Shown here: piece by piece, positions 15,976 through 24,370 of the stretch
Layout: every line of letters starts with the position of its first letter
How positions within the stretch are numbered: position 1 is the first letter of the stretch
Origin: Paenibacillus barcinonensis
GTDB lineage: Bacteria > Bacillota > Bacilli > Paenibacillales > Paenibacillaceae
DNA length: 64,000 nt
NCBI RefSeq assembly: GCF_003217495.1
Contig: NZ_QJSW01000004.1
Location: 62,001-126,000, forward strand
Direction: 5' to 3'
Position numbers and translations under genes: made by a program
Notes under the pieces: model-generated
The model's database searches: none
The model's input: only the letters and a program-made list of their open reading frames with translations
Told to the model about the DNA's origin: nothing

Positions 15976-17784
15976 GTGAAGATGGTAAAAATACGTACAC
16001 GCGCGGAGGTTTTGGAGGAAACTACCTGGGATCTGCGTGACTTGTTTGCAACAGATGCGGAATGGGAACAGGAGCTTATGTCCTTGCCTGAAGCTGCTGC
16101 TCATATCGAGACTATGCAAGGAGCATTAGGTCAAAGTGCACAGCAATTGCTCGCTTGTCTGGAAGCCCGTGAAACGCTGCAGGAGCGAATAGGCAAAGCT
16201 GCTGCTTATGCCCATTTGAAGCAATCGGAGGACGGCATCAATCCGGTGAATATTGTGAATGCTGCTAAAGCAGGAGATATCGTATCCGGTCTGTCTTCCA
16301 GTTTGTCTTTTATCTCCTCCGAGATCGTCTCGCTGCCGGAAGGTACGATAGAGCGGTATGTGCAGGAGCTACCAGCTTTGGAGCCATACAAGCGCAGCCT
16401 GGATCGGTTGATTGCGGAAAAAGCACATCGGCTTGCGCCTGAAACCGAGAAGGTGCTTGCTTCACTCAGTGAGGTGCTGGGTTCGCCATATCGAATCTAT
16501 CAGCGAGGCAAGCTGGCGGATATGACGTTTGATGAGGCAATGGATGGTGAACAGGAGTCACGTCCCCTGTCATGGTCTTTGTACGAGAATGATTACGAGA
16601 TGTCAGCAGATACGGAGCTGCGCCGCTCGGCTTATGCTGCTTTCAGCGCATCGTTGAATAACTACAAAAACACGTTTGCCGAAGGATACGCCGCCGAAGT
16701 GAAGAAACAAGTGGTGTTATCCCGTCTGCGCGGCTACGGCGATGTAACCGAGATGTTGCTTGCTCCACAGCAAGTGAGCAGAGAGATGTACGATAATGTG
16801 CTTGATATTATTCAAGAACAGCTTGCTCCGCATATGCGCAGACTGGCTGCGCTGAAAAAGCGGGAGCTTGGACTCGATAAGCTGATGTTCTGTGATCTCA
16901 AGGCTCCGCTTGATCCCGAATTCAGTCCAGCGATTACATATGAGGAGGCCTGTACGTTAATCCGTGAAGCGCTGGAAGTGCTCGGGCCAGAGTATGGAGG
17001 GATTGTTGAACGTGCCTTTAGTGAACGCTGGGTGGATTACGCGGACAATACGGGCAAATCTACGGGAGCCTTCTGTTCGTCGATCTATGGTGCACACTCT
17101 TACATTTTGATCTCGTGGGCGAATAACATGCGCGGTGCGTTTACGTTGGCCCATGAGGTAGGTCATGCAGGTCACTTTATGCTGGCTGGTAAGTATCAAC
17201 GACTGATTAATATACGTCCTTCGCTCTACTTTATAGAGGCGCCTTCGACGATGAACGAGATGCTGCTGGCGGATCACTTGCTCAAGCGTTCCGACAACCC
17301 GAGAATGCGGCGCTGGGTCATTTTACAATTGCTGAATACGTATTATCACAACTTTGTGACACATCTGCTGGAAGGTGAGCTGCAGCGCAGGGTGTACGCA
17401 CTGGCCACGGAGGATGCACCCATCACGGCGAAGCTGTTAAGTGAGCTGAAAGGTGAAATCCTCTCGGAGTTCTGGGGGCCTGAACTCATTGTTGACGAAG
17501 GTGCCAAGCTGACCTGGATGAGACAGCCGCATTATTATATGGGGCTGTATCCGTATACGTATGCTGCCGGTTTAACCGCGTCAACAGCAGTTGCTCAGAA
17601 GATCAGGGAAGAAGGTCAGCCTGCGGTAGAGCGCTGGCTGCAAGCACTGAAGGCAGGAGGCAGCCTGGAGCCGCTGGAGCTGATGAAGCTGGCAGGCGTG
17701 GACTTGTCACAGCCAGAGCCGATTCGTACAGCCGTTGCCTATGTCGGCACACTTGTTGACGAACTGGAACGTCTGTATTCGTGA
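15976..17784 (+). CDS. pepF: M3-family oligoendopeptidase F (copy 1)
   Basis: A 602-residue cytoplasmic zinc peptidase of family M3. The N-terminal helical oligoF domain is followed by the catalytic domain with zinc motif HEVGHAGHF and the downstream glutamate in the EAPSTMNEMLLAD segment. The length is normal for PepF, which hydrolyses peptides of about 7-17 residues. The start is GTG 15976, six bases after GGGAGGT; ATG 15982 is possible. A second, more distant M3 peptidase is encoded at 51748-53442. It forms a single-gene unit. Confidence 0.93.
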   Translation: MKMVKIRTRAEVLEETTWDLRDLFATDAEWEQELMSLPEAAAHIETMQGALGQSAQQLLACLEARETLQERIGKAAAYAHLKQSEDGINPVNIVNAAKAGDIVSGLSSSLSFISSEIVSLPEGTIERYVQELPALEPYKRSLDRLIAEKAHRLAPETEKVLASLSEVLGSPYRIYQRGKLADMTFDEAMDGEQESRPLSWSLYENDYEMSADTELRRSAYAAFSASLNNYKNTFAEGYAAEVKKQVVLSRLRGYGDVTEMLLAPQQVSREMYDNVLDIIQEQLAPHMRRLAALKKRELGLDKLMFCDLKAPLDPEFSPAITYEEACTLIREALEVLGPEYGGIVERAFSERWVDYADNTGKSTGAFCSSIYGAHSYILISWANNMRGAFTLAHEVGHAGHFMLAGKYQRLINIRPSLYFIEAPSTMNEMLLADHLLKRSDNPRMRRWVILQLLNTYYHNFVTHLLEGELQRRVYALATEDAPITAKLLSELKGEILSEFWGPELIVDEGAKLTWMRQPHYYMGLYPYTYAAGLTASTAVAQKIREEGQPAVERWLQALKAGGSLEPLELMKLAGVDLSQPEPIRTAVAYVGTLVDELERLYS

Positions 17785-17894
17785 TCCGGTTCATATAGTA
17801 TGTAGACAAGATTGGGACAGGTGCTTACGATGAACCGTTCCCTGAACGGGAAGGGGTAAACGCTTATTTTGTACGTGGAAAGGAACGATGTGTT

Positions 17895-18419
17895 ATGGCG
17901 GTAACAGACCTATTCTCATCCTTGGGCCGATTGAGTGTGGATGGCTTCGGAGGTTTTGATAATATGAGTGGTGTACCGGGATTTGAGGGCAATCAGAGCG
18001 GATTTTTTTCGGGATTTAATGAATTTGGAGCCATGGGCGCATTCATTCAAATTTTTATCGCCATTGTGTTTCTGGTGGTAGCGGGTGGTATCGTTTATGG
18101 TGTTTTTTCCGGTGTGCGGACCTGGTCCTCGAACAATGCAACTGCGGTGCTGACCCTGTATTCCACGGTGGTTACGAAACGAACCGAAGTCAGCGGGGGA
18201 AGCGGGGATAGCCGTGCCACAACGATGTACTATGCAACGTTTGAGTTTGATAACAGAGAACGTGTGGAGCTGAATGTTGGCGGGCAAATGTACGGTATGC
18301 TGGTGGAACAGGATCGGGGGATGCTGACCTATCAGGGCACACGCTTCAAACATTTTGAACGAGATATCCAGCCACAGTCCGGGCAAACCGGGACCAGGAG
18401 CGGACAATTTCATATGTAA
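17895..18419 (+). CDS. DUF2500-like membrane protein
   Basis: The 174-residue product has a Gly/Phe-rich N-terminus (about 1-45), one transmembrane helix (about 50-75: FIQIFIAIVFLVVAGGIVYGVF) and an external or soluble beta domain, TAVLTLYSTVVTKRTEVSGGSG followed by TTMYYATFEFDNRERVELNV and GTRFKHFERD. The last part fits the DUF2500 family. Function unknown. The start ATG 17895 is preceded by AAAGGAA. It is flanked by pepF upstream and a likely terminator downstream, so it is a single-gene unit. Confidence 0.75.
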   Translation: MAVTDLFSSLGRLSVDGFGGFDNMSGVPGFEGNQSGFFSGFNEFGAMGAFIQIFIAIVFLVVAGGIVYGVFSGVRTWSSNNATAVLTLYSTVVTKRTEVSGGSGDSRATTMYYATFEFDNRERVELNVGGQMYGMLVEQDRGMLTYQGTRFKHFERDIQPQSGQTGTRSGQFHM

Positions 18420-18429
18420 AAGCATGCGG

Positions 18430-18461
18430 CGGCTCCTCCCGAACAGGGAGTGGGCCGTTTT
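18430..18461 (+). terminator. probable rho-independent terminator
   Basis: CGGC-CTCCC pairs with GGGAG-GGCCG around GAACA, followed by TTTTGT. The stem is imperfect. Confidence 0.55.
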
Positions 18462-18640
18462 GTCATAGGATCGAAAAAGCGAATTCATGGGTATTCAAAC
18501 GCTTACAATGATGATATACTCGTAAAATAAAACAAAACAGTATTAAACAAACATAAACAAACAATATTTAAAGGTTGAAGTAAAGAGTTACGGGCGCTGA
18601 CGCAGTGAAACTATAACGTGCCGAAAAGGTGGGGAAAGCA

Positions 18641-20149
18641 GTGAGTGTACTGGCTTATGATTTGGGTGCAGGCAGTGGCAGAGCCATACTCGGGCATCTG
18701 AACGATCGAGGCATGGAAACCCGTGAAATTCATCGTTTCAAAAATGAACCGGTGAAGGCTGGCGAGCGGATGTACTGGGATATTTTACGTCTGCACCATG
18801 AGGTGCTCCAGGGCTTATCGCTCGTAAAACAGCATGGAGAAGTGCCTGAGAGTCTGGGAATCGACTCATGGGGGGTGGATTTTGGTTTGCTGGGCGGCAA
18901 CGGTGAACTGCTCGGCAATCCATATCACTATCGTGACACACAGTTCAATGGCATGATGGAGCGGATCTGTCAGGAATTATCGGCAAAACGTATTTTTGAA
19001 CGTACAGGCATACAGTTTCTTCCGTTTAACACCTTATATCAGCTGGCAACGTTGAAGCGCAGCGCTTCTCCACTGCTGCGTGAGGCTGAGCGTTTTCTGA
19101 TGATTCCTGATCTGCTGCGTTATTTCCTTACTGGAGAAGCGGTGAATGAGTTTACCAATGCGACCACCACACAGCTGTACAATCCGGTGCTTGCCAAGTG
19201 GGATGAGGAATTGCTGGATCATATTGGTGTTTCGAGTCAATGCTTTGGCGAAGTTGTCATGCCGGGCACATCGGTTGGACAGCTGCGCAGCGGAATACGC
19301 CATGAGCTAGGGCTTGCATCCATTCCTGTCATTGCGGTAGCGGAGCATGATACCGGCTCGGCAGTCGTGGCGGTTCCGGCAACGGAACGAGCGTTTGCTT
19401 ATCTTAGCTGTGGAACATGGTCACTGATGGGCACCGAATTGCATCAGCCTGCGATAAGTGCCGAGAGCCTTGCGCTGAATTTTACAAATGAAGGCGGAGC
19501 GGGAGGTACGTATCGCTTGCTCAAAAATATTATGGGGCTCTGGATTTTGCAGGAAAGCATGCGCCAGTGGGAGCGTGAAGGACAAGGCATTGGTTATGCA
19601 GCCTTGCTGGCGAAGGCAGATACCGCGCCTCCATTTGCGAGCCTGTTTGACCCGGATGATGAGCTGTTTCTGCCTGCGGGCGATATGCCGGAGCGCATTC
19701 GTCAGTATTGCCGAAGTACGGGGCAGAAGGTTCCTGACGATCAGGGCAGTATTGCTCGTGCCATACTGGAGAGTCTTGCGCTCAAATACCGGAGAGTTCT
19801 CGAATGGACAGAGCAGCTGTCAGGTCAGTCATTTAATGGCTTGCATATGGTGGGCGGTGGCATTCAGAACCAGCTGTTGTGCCAGTGGACGGCAAGCTCC
19901 ATCGGCAAGCCGGTATGGGCCGGACCTGCAGAAGGAAGTGCCATCGGCAACATGGCTGTACAATGGATGGCAAGTGGAGAATTGAAGGATATATGGGAAG
20001 CACGACGGGTCATTCGCGATTCGTTTCCGATTACGGAATATGAGCCGAAGGACAGATCGGTATGGGCGGAAGCGTATGAACGATTTTTGCGTATTACGGC
20101 TGTTTCACCGCCTTTATCGCAGGCCTCAGACACCGGGAATGAGGTGTAG
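18641..20149 (+). CDS. rhaB: rhamnulokinase
   Basis: A 502-residue FGGY-family sugar kinase that phosphorylates L-rhamnulose at C1. The family signature AYDLGAGSGRAI (phosphate-1 loop), GIDSWGVDFGLL, YHYRDTQ, FLPFNTLYQL, VAEHDTGSAV, YLSCGTWSLMGTE and VGGGIQNQLLCQ all match RhaB. GTG 18641 is preferred because AGGTGGGG lies 6 bases upstream; GTG 18629 is also in frame. A DeoR regulator starts 2 bp after the stop, followed by lutABC. Rhamnose breakdown gives lactaldehyde, then lactate, so pairing with lactate oxidation makes sense. No rhamnose isomerase or aldolase is seen in the window. Confidence 0.92.
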   Translation: MSVLAYDLGAGSGRAILGHLNDRGMETREIHRFKNEPVKAGERMYWDILRLHHEVLQGLSLVKQHGEVPESLGIDSWGVDFGLLGGNGELLGNPYHYRDTQFNGMMERICQELSAKRIFERTGIQFLPFNTLYQLATLKRSASPLLREAERFLMIPDLLRYFLTGEAVNEFTNATTTQLYNPVLAKWDEELLDHIGVSSQCFGEVVMPGTSVGQLRSGIRHELGLASIPVIAVAEHDTGSAVVAVPATERAFAYLSCGTWSLMGTELHQPAISAESLALNFTNEGGAGGTYRLLKNIMGLWILQESMRQWEREGQGIGYAALLAKADTAPPFASLFDPDDELFLPAGDMPERIRQYCRSTGQKVPDDQGSIARAILESLALKYRRVLEWTEQLSGQSFNGLHMVGGGIQNQLLCQWTASSIGKPVWAGPAEGSAIGNMAVQWMASGELKDIWEARRVIRDSFPITEYEPKDRSVWAEAYERFLRITAVSPPLSQASDTGNEV

Positions 20150-20151
20150 AC

Positions 20152-20913
20152 ATGCTGGCGGCAGAGCGATATGACCGGATTGTGGAGCTTGTAAATATTA
20201 AGGGCAGCATGCGTGTATCCGAGCTCAGCGAGCGCTGCCGCGTAACGGAGGAAACGATTCGCCGGGATCTGGATCGGCTGGAGCGGGCCGGGCGACTGCG
20301 CAGGTCACACGGGGGAGCCGTCAGTGTGAAGGAGGATCAGCCGGAGATTCCTTATCGTATTCGGGAAACGACACATGCTCTGGAGAAAAAAAGAATTGCA
20401 GATGCAGCCTTGGCCTTTATTGAAGCCGGAGATCGTATTTTGCTGGATGCCAGCACAACGGCAGGGTACATGGCAGCCAATATGCCGGATATGCCGCTGA
20501 CGGTGCTAACCAATTCGATTCAAGTCGCTACGGAGCTCAGCAGCAGGGACAACATCGAGGTAATCTCCACTGGAGGACAACTGGCAGCACGCTCTTTATC
20601 CTTTGTTGGCCCGCTGGCTGAGCGTTCACTGGAAACCTACCATGTCGACAAATTGTTCCTGTCCTGCAAGGGAGTGCATATTGAGAGCGGTGGCATCAGT
20701 GAATCAAGTGAACTTCAGGCCAGATTGAAACAGAAGATGGTGGGGAGCGCGGATCAGGTCATTCTGCTGGCAGATGCAAGCAAGTTTGGCATTCGGGCAT
20801 TTGCTCGCGTAACGGGACTGGAGGCGGTGCATACAGTCATTACTGATCAGCCCTTGAGTGAAGAGCAGAAGTCGCTATGCAGCACCTATCATCTGGAGGT
20901 TCATACGGTTTAA
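20152..20913 (+). CDS. DeoR/GlpR-family transcriptional regulator (copy 2)
   Basis: A 253-residue regulator with a DeoR helix-turn-helix (RVSELSERCRVTEETIRRDLDRLERAGRLRRSHGG) and a DeoRC effector domain (DRILLDASTT, LTVLTNSIQVATELS, STGGQLAARSLSFVGPLAERSLETYHVDKLFLSCKGVH). It starts 2 bp after rhaB with GAGGTG upstream, so it is co-transcribed. It probably responds to a rhamnose-derived sugar phosphate and controls the rhamnose genes. It is a clear paralogue of the regulator encoded at 9464-10231, differing mainly in linker and C-terminal segments. Confidence 0.9.
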   Translation: MLAAERYDRIVELVNIKGSMRVSELSERCRVTEETIRRDLDRLERAGRLRRSHGGAVSVKEDQPEIPYRIRETTHALEKKRIADAALAFIEAGDRILLDASTTAGYMAANMPDMPLTVLTNSIQVATELSSRDNIEVISTGGQLAARSLSFVGPLAERSLETYHVDKLFLSCKGVHIESGGISESSELQARLKQKMVGSADQVILLADASKFGIRAFARVTGLEAVHTVITDQPLSEEQKSLCSTYHLEVHTV

Positions 20914-21036
20914 TGGTAATAAGAAGGATGTAGTCTGGATGGACTTGGATAGGCCTTGGCGTGGATAAAGCAATGAGCAAATGCTTTTCAGTATCAAAAG
21001 CAGGCAAAATATTTTGTTTAAGTTGGGGGTGGAAGA

Positions 21037-21765
21037 ATGAAGGTCTCCTTGTTTATAACCTGTCTTAGCGATGCCATCTATCCCCGAGTGGGGGAGGCGA
21101 TGGTACGCTTGCTGGCGGCCCATGGTGTTCGTTTGGAGTTCCCGCAGGTGCAGACCTGCTGTGGTCAGCCCTCCTATAACAGCGGCTACTGGGATGAGAC
21201 ACGAACAGCAGCGAAGACCATTCTGGAAGCGTTTGATGACAGTGACTTTGTAGTCTGTCCGTCAGGCTCATGTACGTATATGATTCACCATTATCCCGAG
21301 CTGTTTGCAGAAGAGCCGATCTGGCTGGAGAAAGCGAAGCGGCTGGAAGCCAAGGCGTATGAATTCACGCAGTTTCTAGTGCAGGTGCTGGGCATAACCG
21401 ATATCGGGGCATCTTTTCCACATAAAGTAACGTACCATCCTTCCTGCCATGGTAGCCGGCTGCTTGGGGTGAAGGATGAACCGCTTGCCTTGCTCTCCCG
21501 AGTCAAGGGCTTGGAATTAATTCCACTGCCCCACGCTGAAGATTGCTGCGGATTCGGAGGAACGTTTGCTATCAAAATGGCGGATATTTCCGGGGCAATG
21601 GTGACTGAGAAGGTCGATCATGTCAAAGAAACCGAAGCGGAGGTGCTCGTTGGACTGGATATGGCCTGTCTGATGAATATTGCGGGCAACCTCAGTCACA
21701 GGAATGAACCTGTGCGCGTGATGCATCTGGCTGAGCTGTTATATGAGGGGGTGCAGGCAAGATGA
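21037..21765 (+). CDS. lutA: lactate utilisation protein A
   Basis: The 242-residue protein has two CCG-type cysteine motifs (QTCCGQPSYNSGYW and EDCCGFGGTF) plus the additional cysteines in FITCLSD, YHPSCH and CPSGSCTY that place it in the LutA/GlpC-C-terminal family. It is an iron-sulfur subunit of the LutABC complex that oxidises L-lactate to pyruvate. A GGGGGTGGAAG ribosome site precedes ATG 21037. It overlaps lutB by 4 bp (ATGA). Confidence 0.93.
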   Translation: MKVSLFITCLSDAIYPRVGEAMVRLLAAHGVRLEFPQVQTCCGQPSYNSGYWDETRTAAKTILEAFDDSDFVVCPSGSCTYMIHHYPELFAEEPIWLEKAKRLEAKAYEFTQFLVQVLGITDIGASFPHKVTYHPSCHGSRLLGVKDEPLALLSRVKGLELIPLPHAEDCCGFGGTFAIKMADISGAMVTEKVDHVKETEAEVLVGLDMACLMNIAGNLSHRNEPVRVMHLAELLYEGVQAR

Positions 21766-23279
21766 GCGTGCCTGGTGTTATGGCTGAAACGGTCAAATCC
21801 CGAGCGGATTTGGCGCTGAATGATGATTTTCTCCGCAAAGCGGTGAAGTTTACAACAGAGCGTTTGCGTAACGGGAAGAAAGCCGCTTCGGAAGAGCATG
21901 GCAACTGGGAGGAGTGGCGGGAGCGCGGACGTCAGATTCGGCTGCATACTATCGCATATCTCGATTATTATTTGAATGAATTTGTGAATAACGCGCGTGC
22001 AAACGGCGTGCATATTCATTTTGCAGATACTTCCGCTGAGGCGGCATCCATTGCACTCGATATTGCGGCGCACAAGCAGGCTTCAACCGTGGTTAAGTCC
22101 AAATCCATGGTGTCGGAGGAGGTACATCTGAATCATGTGCTGGAGTCGGCTGGTATTGAAGCCATCGAAACGGATCTTGGCGAATATATTATCCAGCTTG
22201 CAGGTGAAGCGCCGTCTCATATCGTCATTCCGGCGATTCACAAAAACCGATATCAGATTGCGGAGCTGCTGTCCAAGGAAGCAGGAGAGGTGCTGGAGCC
22301 GGATACGACGGTGTTGGCCGGGTTCGTGCGCAAGAAGCTGCGCGAGAAATTTCTGGAGGCCGATATTGGCTTGACGGGCTGTAATTTTGCCATAGCAGAG
22401 ACGGGCTCGATGGTTTTATTTGAAAATGAGGGCAATGCCCGCATGGTATCTACCGTTCCGCAAACGCAGATCACCCTGATGGGGATGGAGCGTATTATTC
22501 CGTCCTGGGCGGATCTGGAGGTGATGGCAACTCTGCTGCCGCGCTCGGCTACAGGGCAGAAATTGACGATGTACATGTCTGGCATTACAGGTCCTCGCCG
22601 CTCGGCCGATGCAGATGGCCCGGAAGAGATGCATATCATCATCGTGGACAATGGCCGATCGCTGCAGCTTGGTGATCCCGAGTTTCAGGAGCTGCTGAAC
22701 TGTATTCGCTGCGGAGCCTGTCTTAATGCTTGTCCAGTATATCGTCATATTGGCGGTCATGCCTACGGGGGCACGTACAGTGGACCAATTGGGGCGGTGC
22801 TGACCCCCGCATTGAACGGCAACATTGAGGAGTGGAACGATATCGCGAGTGCGTCCAGCTTGTGCGGAGCTTGTTATGAAGCGTGTCCTGTCAAAATTCC
22901 ACTGCATGACATGCTCGTTTATTTGCGCAGACGCAAGGTGGAGGACGGGCATGGCAACAAGCTGGAAACGATGGGTATGAAGGGCTTCGCAGCCGTTGCG
23001 GCAAGCTCCAAGCGTTTCGCCGCTGCGATTCGGCTCGGACAGCTTGGACAGAAGGCCATTGTGCGGAATGGCGGCATTACATTAAAGCTCGGACCGCTGA
23101 AAGGCTGGAACACCTACAGAGTGGCTCCGAGTCTGGCGAAGCGTTCCTTCCGGCAGCAATGGAGCAAGCTCGAGCAGGAACTGAGCCAGCAGCCTGAGAC
23201 TATGGATGCGGCTGTACATGAGCGAATGCAGCAGATCATCCGCAAGCGTGGGGAAGGGGGAAGGAAGCATGGAAAGTGA
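21762..23279 (+). CDS. lutB: lactate utilisation iron-sulfur protein B
   Basis: A 505-residue protein with an N-terminal LUD domain (about 60-300) and two 4Fe-4S motifs: CIRCGACLNACPVY and the partner CGACYEACPVKIPL. Length is slightly above the B. subtilis protein. It is the electron-transfer subunit of the L-lactate oxidising LutABC complex. It is translationally coupled to lutA (overlap 4 bp) and its 3' end overlaps lutC by 11 bp. Confidence 0.93.
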   Translation: MSVPGVMAETVKSRADLALNDDFLRKAVKFTTERLRNGKKAASEEHGNWEEWRERGRQIRLHTIAYLDYYLNEFVNNARANGVHIHFADTSAEAASIALDIAAHKQASTVVKSKSMVSEEVHLNHVLESAGIEAIETDLGEYIIQLAGEAPSHIVIPAIHKNRYQIAELLSKEAGEVLEPDTTVLAGFVRKKLREKFLEADIGLTGCNFAIAETGSMVLFENEGNARMVSTVPQTQITLMGMERIIPSWADLEVMATLLPRSATGQKLTMYMSGITGPRRSADADGPEEMHIIIVDNGRSLQLGDPEFQELLNCIRCGACLNACPVYRHIGGHAYGGTYSGPIGAVLTPALNGNIEEWNDIASASSLCGACYEACPVKIPLHDMLVYLRRRKVEDGHGNKLETMGMKGFAAVAASSKRFAAAIRLGQLGQKAIVRNGGITLKLGPLKGWNTYRVAPSLAKRSFRQQWSKLEQELSQQPETMDAAVHERMQQIIRKRGEGGRKHGK

Positions 23280-23994
23280 ACAGCGGCAATGGCTTGAAGC
23301 TATGGAGGTAAAATCAAGGCGCCGGCAGGAGCAGTTCATGGACGACATCGCTGCCAAGCTGAGAAGACCCAGACAGCGCAGTGCGCCAACTCATGCCTAT
23401 CGAGGGGCCCCGGACTTTTGGATCGAGCTTGAATGGGATGTGGAGCAGCGAATTCAGGCCTTCACAGATAACTTTGTCAGTGTTGGTGCTCATATTGCCC
23501 GGGTTCAAAGCATGGATGAGGTAGCGCAGTTTATTACAAATAAAGCACATGAATTAAGCGCCAGATATCTGATTCGTCAGAATGAGCAGGCTTTGACAGC
23601 TCTCGGACTGGAGGAACGTCTTTCGGATGTACAGGTTTCCGTCTGGAATAGTGAGCCTGATGTGGACTGGAAAGCCAGGGCAGCAGAAGCGGACATCGGC
23701 GTAGTGATGGCTGATTATGCTACAGCATACACAGGTTCGGTTACGGTGCTCTCTTCGCCAGAGAAGGGCCGCTCGGTCAGCTTGCTGCCAACGGTGCTGA
23801 TTCTAATTATTCCGGCCGAGAGGCTGCACACCAGATTGGGTGAGACACTGGATCGTTTCGACGAGGCGGGAAGAGAGCAGCTGCCCGCAGGCATTCATTT
23901 TATATCAGGTCCCAGTCGCTCCTCTGATATCGAAAATGATCTGACGATCGGGGTTCACGGACCCGGGATTGTATACGGTTTAATTGTAGGCTAG
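23269..23994 (+). CDS. lutC: lactate utilisation protein C
   Basis: A 241-residue LUD-domain protein, third subunit of the L-lactate oxidation complex. The conserved VWNSEPDVDWKARAAEADIGVVMADYATAYTGSVTV segment and the C-terminal GPSRSSDIENDLTIGVHGPG are typical of LutC. ATG 23269 has GGGGGAAGGAAG just upstream, inside the end of lutB; the 21 codons before it in frame are lutB coding sequence. A terminator follows 36 bp after the stop. Confidence 0.92.
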   Translation: MESEQRQWLEAMEVKSRRRQEQFMDDIAAKLRRPRQRSAPTHAYRGAPDFWIELEWDVEQRIQAFTDNFVSVGAHIARVQSMDEVAQFITNKAHELSARYLIRQNEQALTALGLEERLSDVQVSVWNSEPDVDWKARAAEADIGVVMADYATAYTGSVTVLSSPEKGRSVSLLPTVLILIIPAERLHTRLGETLDRFDEAGREQLPAGIHFISGPSRSSDIENDLTIGVHGPGIVYGLIVG

Positions 23995-24029
23995 CAAGGC
24001 TGAGTGGCGTATATAGATTGGATTCGACG

Positions 24030-24068
24030 ACTGTCCTGAAGGTGTTTTTTAGCCAGGGACAGTTTTTT
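24030..24068 (+). terminator. rho-independent terminator after lutC
   Basis: ACTGTCC (24030-24036) pairs with GGACAGT (24057-24063) around a 20-base loop, followed by T6. Confidence 0.8.
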
Positions 24069-24192
24069 GCATTTTTTTACATATGTGAAGCCTCTCTTCA
24101 AGACCTGCGACTTGGGTAGAGTTGAAGAATGAAATTGGAGATGCTATTGTAGAGATACATAAAGAGAAAAGCCCATTTTTTTTATTCTAAAA

Positions 24193-24215
24193 TGACCAAT
24201 TTACGATTTTGGTCA
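24193..24215. promoter_or_regulatory. palindromic operator upstream of the P450 gene
   Basis: TGACCAA (24193-24199) and TTGGTCA (24209-24215) are a perfect inverted repeat around nine bases. Flanking CTAA and TTAG extend it. It lies about 155 bp before the P450 start in an otherwise featureless 300-bp gap. It resembles sites bound by TetR-family fatty-acid sensors such as BM3R1 or FatR that repress CYP102 genes, but no such regulator gene is adjacent here. Binding is inferred. Confidence 0.6.
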
Positions 24216-24370
24216 GTTAGTACCACCTGTAACAATTTGGAACTATGATCAACATGGATTCAAGTACAATGGGAGTCACCATGCTATGAGCCGAAGGGGA
24301 AATGCAAGGAAGGTTGCTGTGTCGTAGCACTCGTCATTTACATTTTCGAGAAAAAGAAGGAGTGAGCGTT

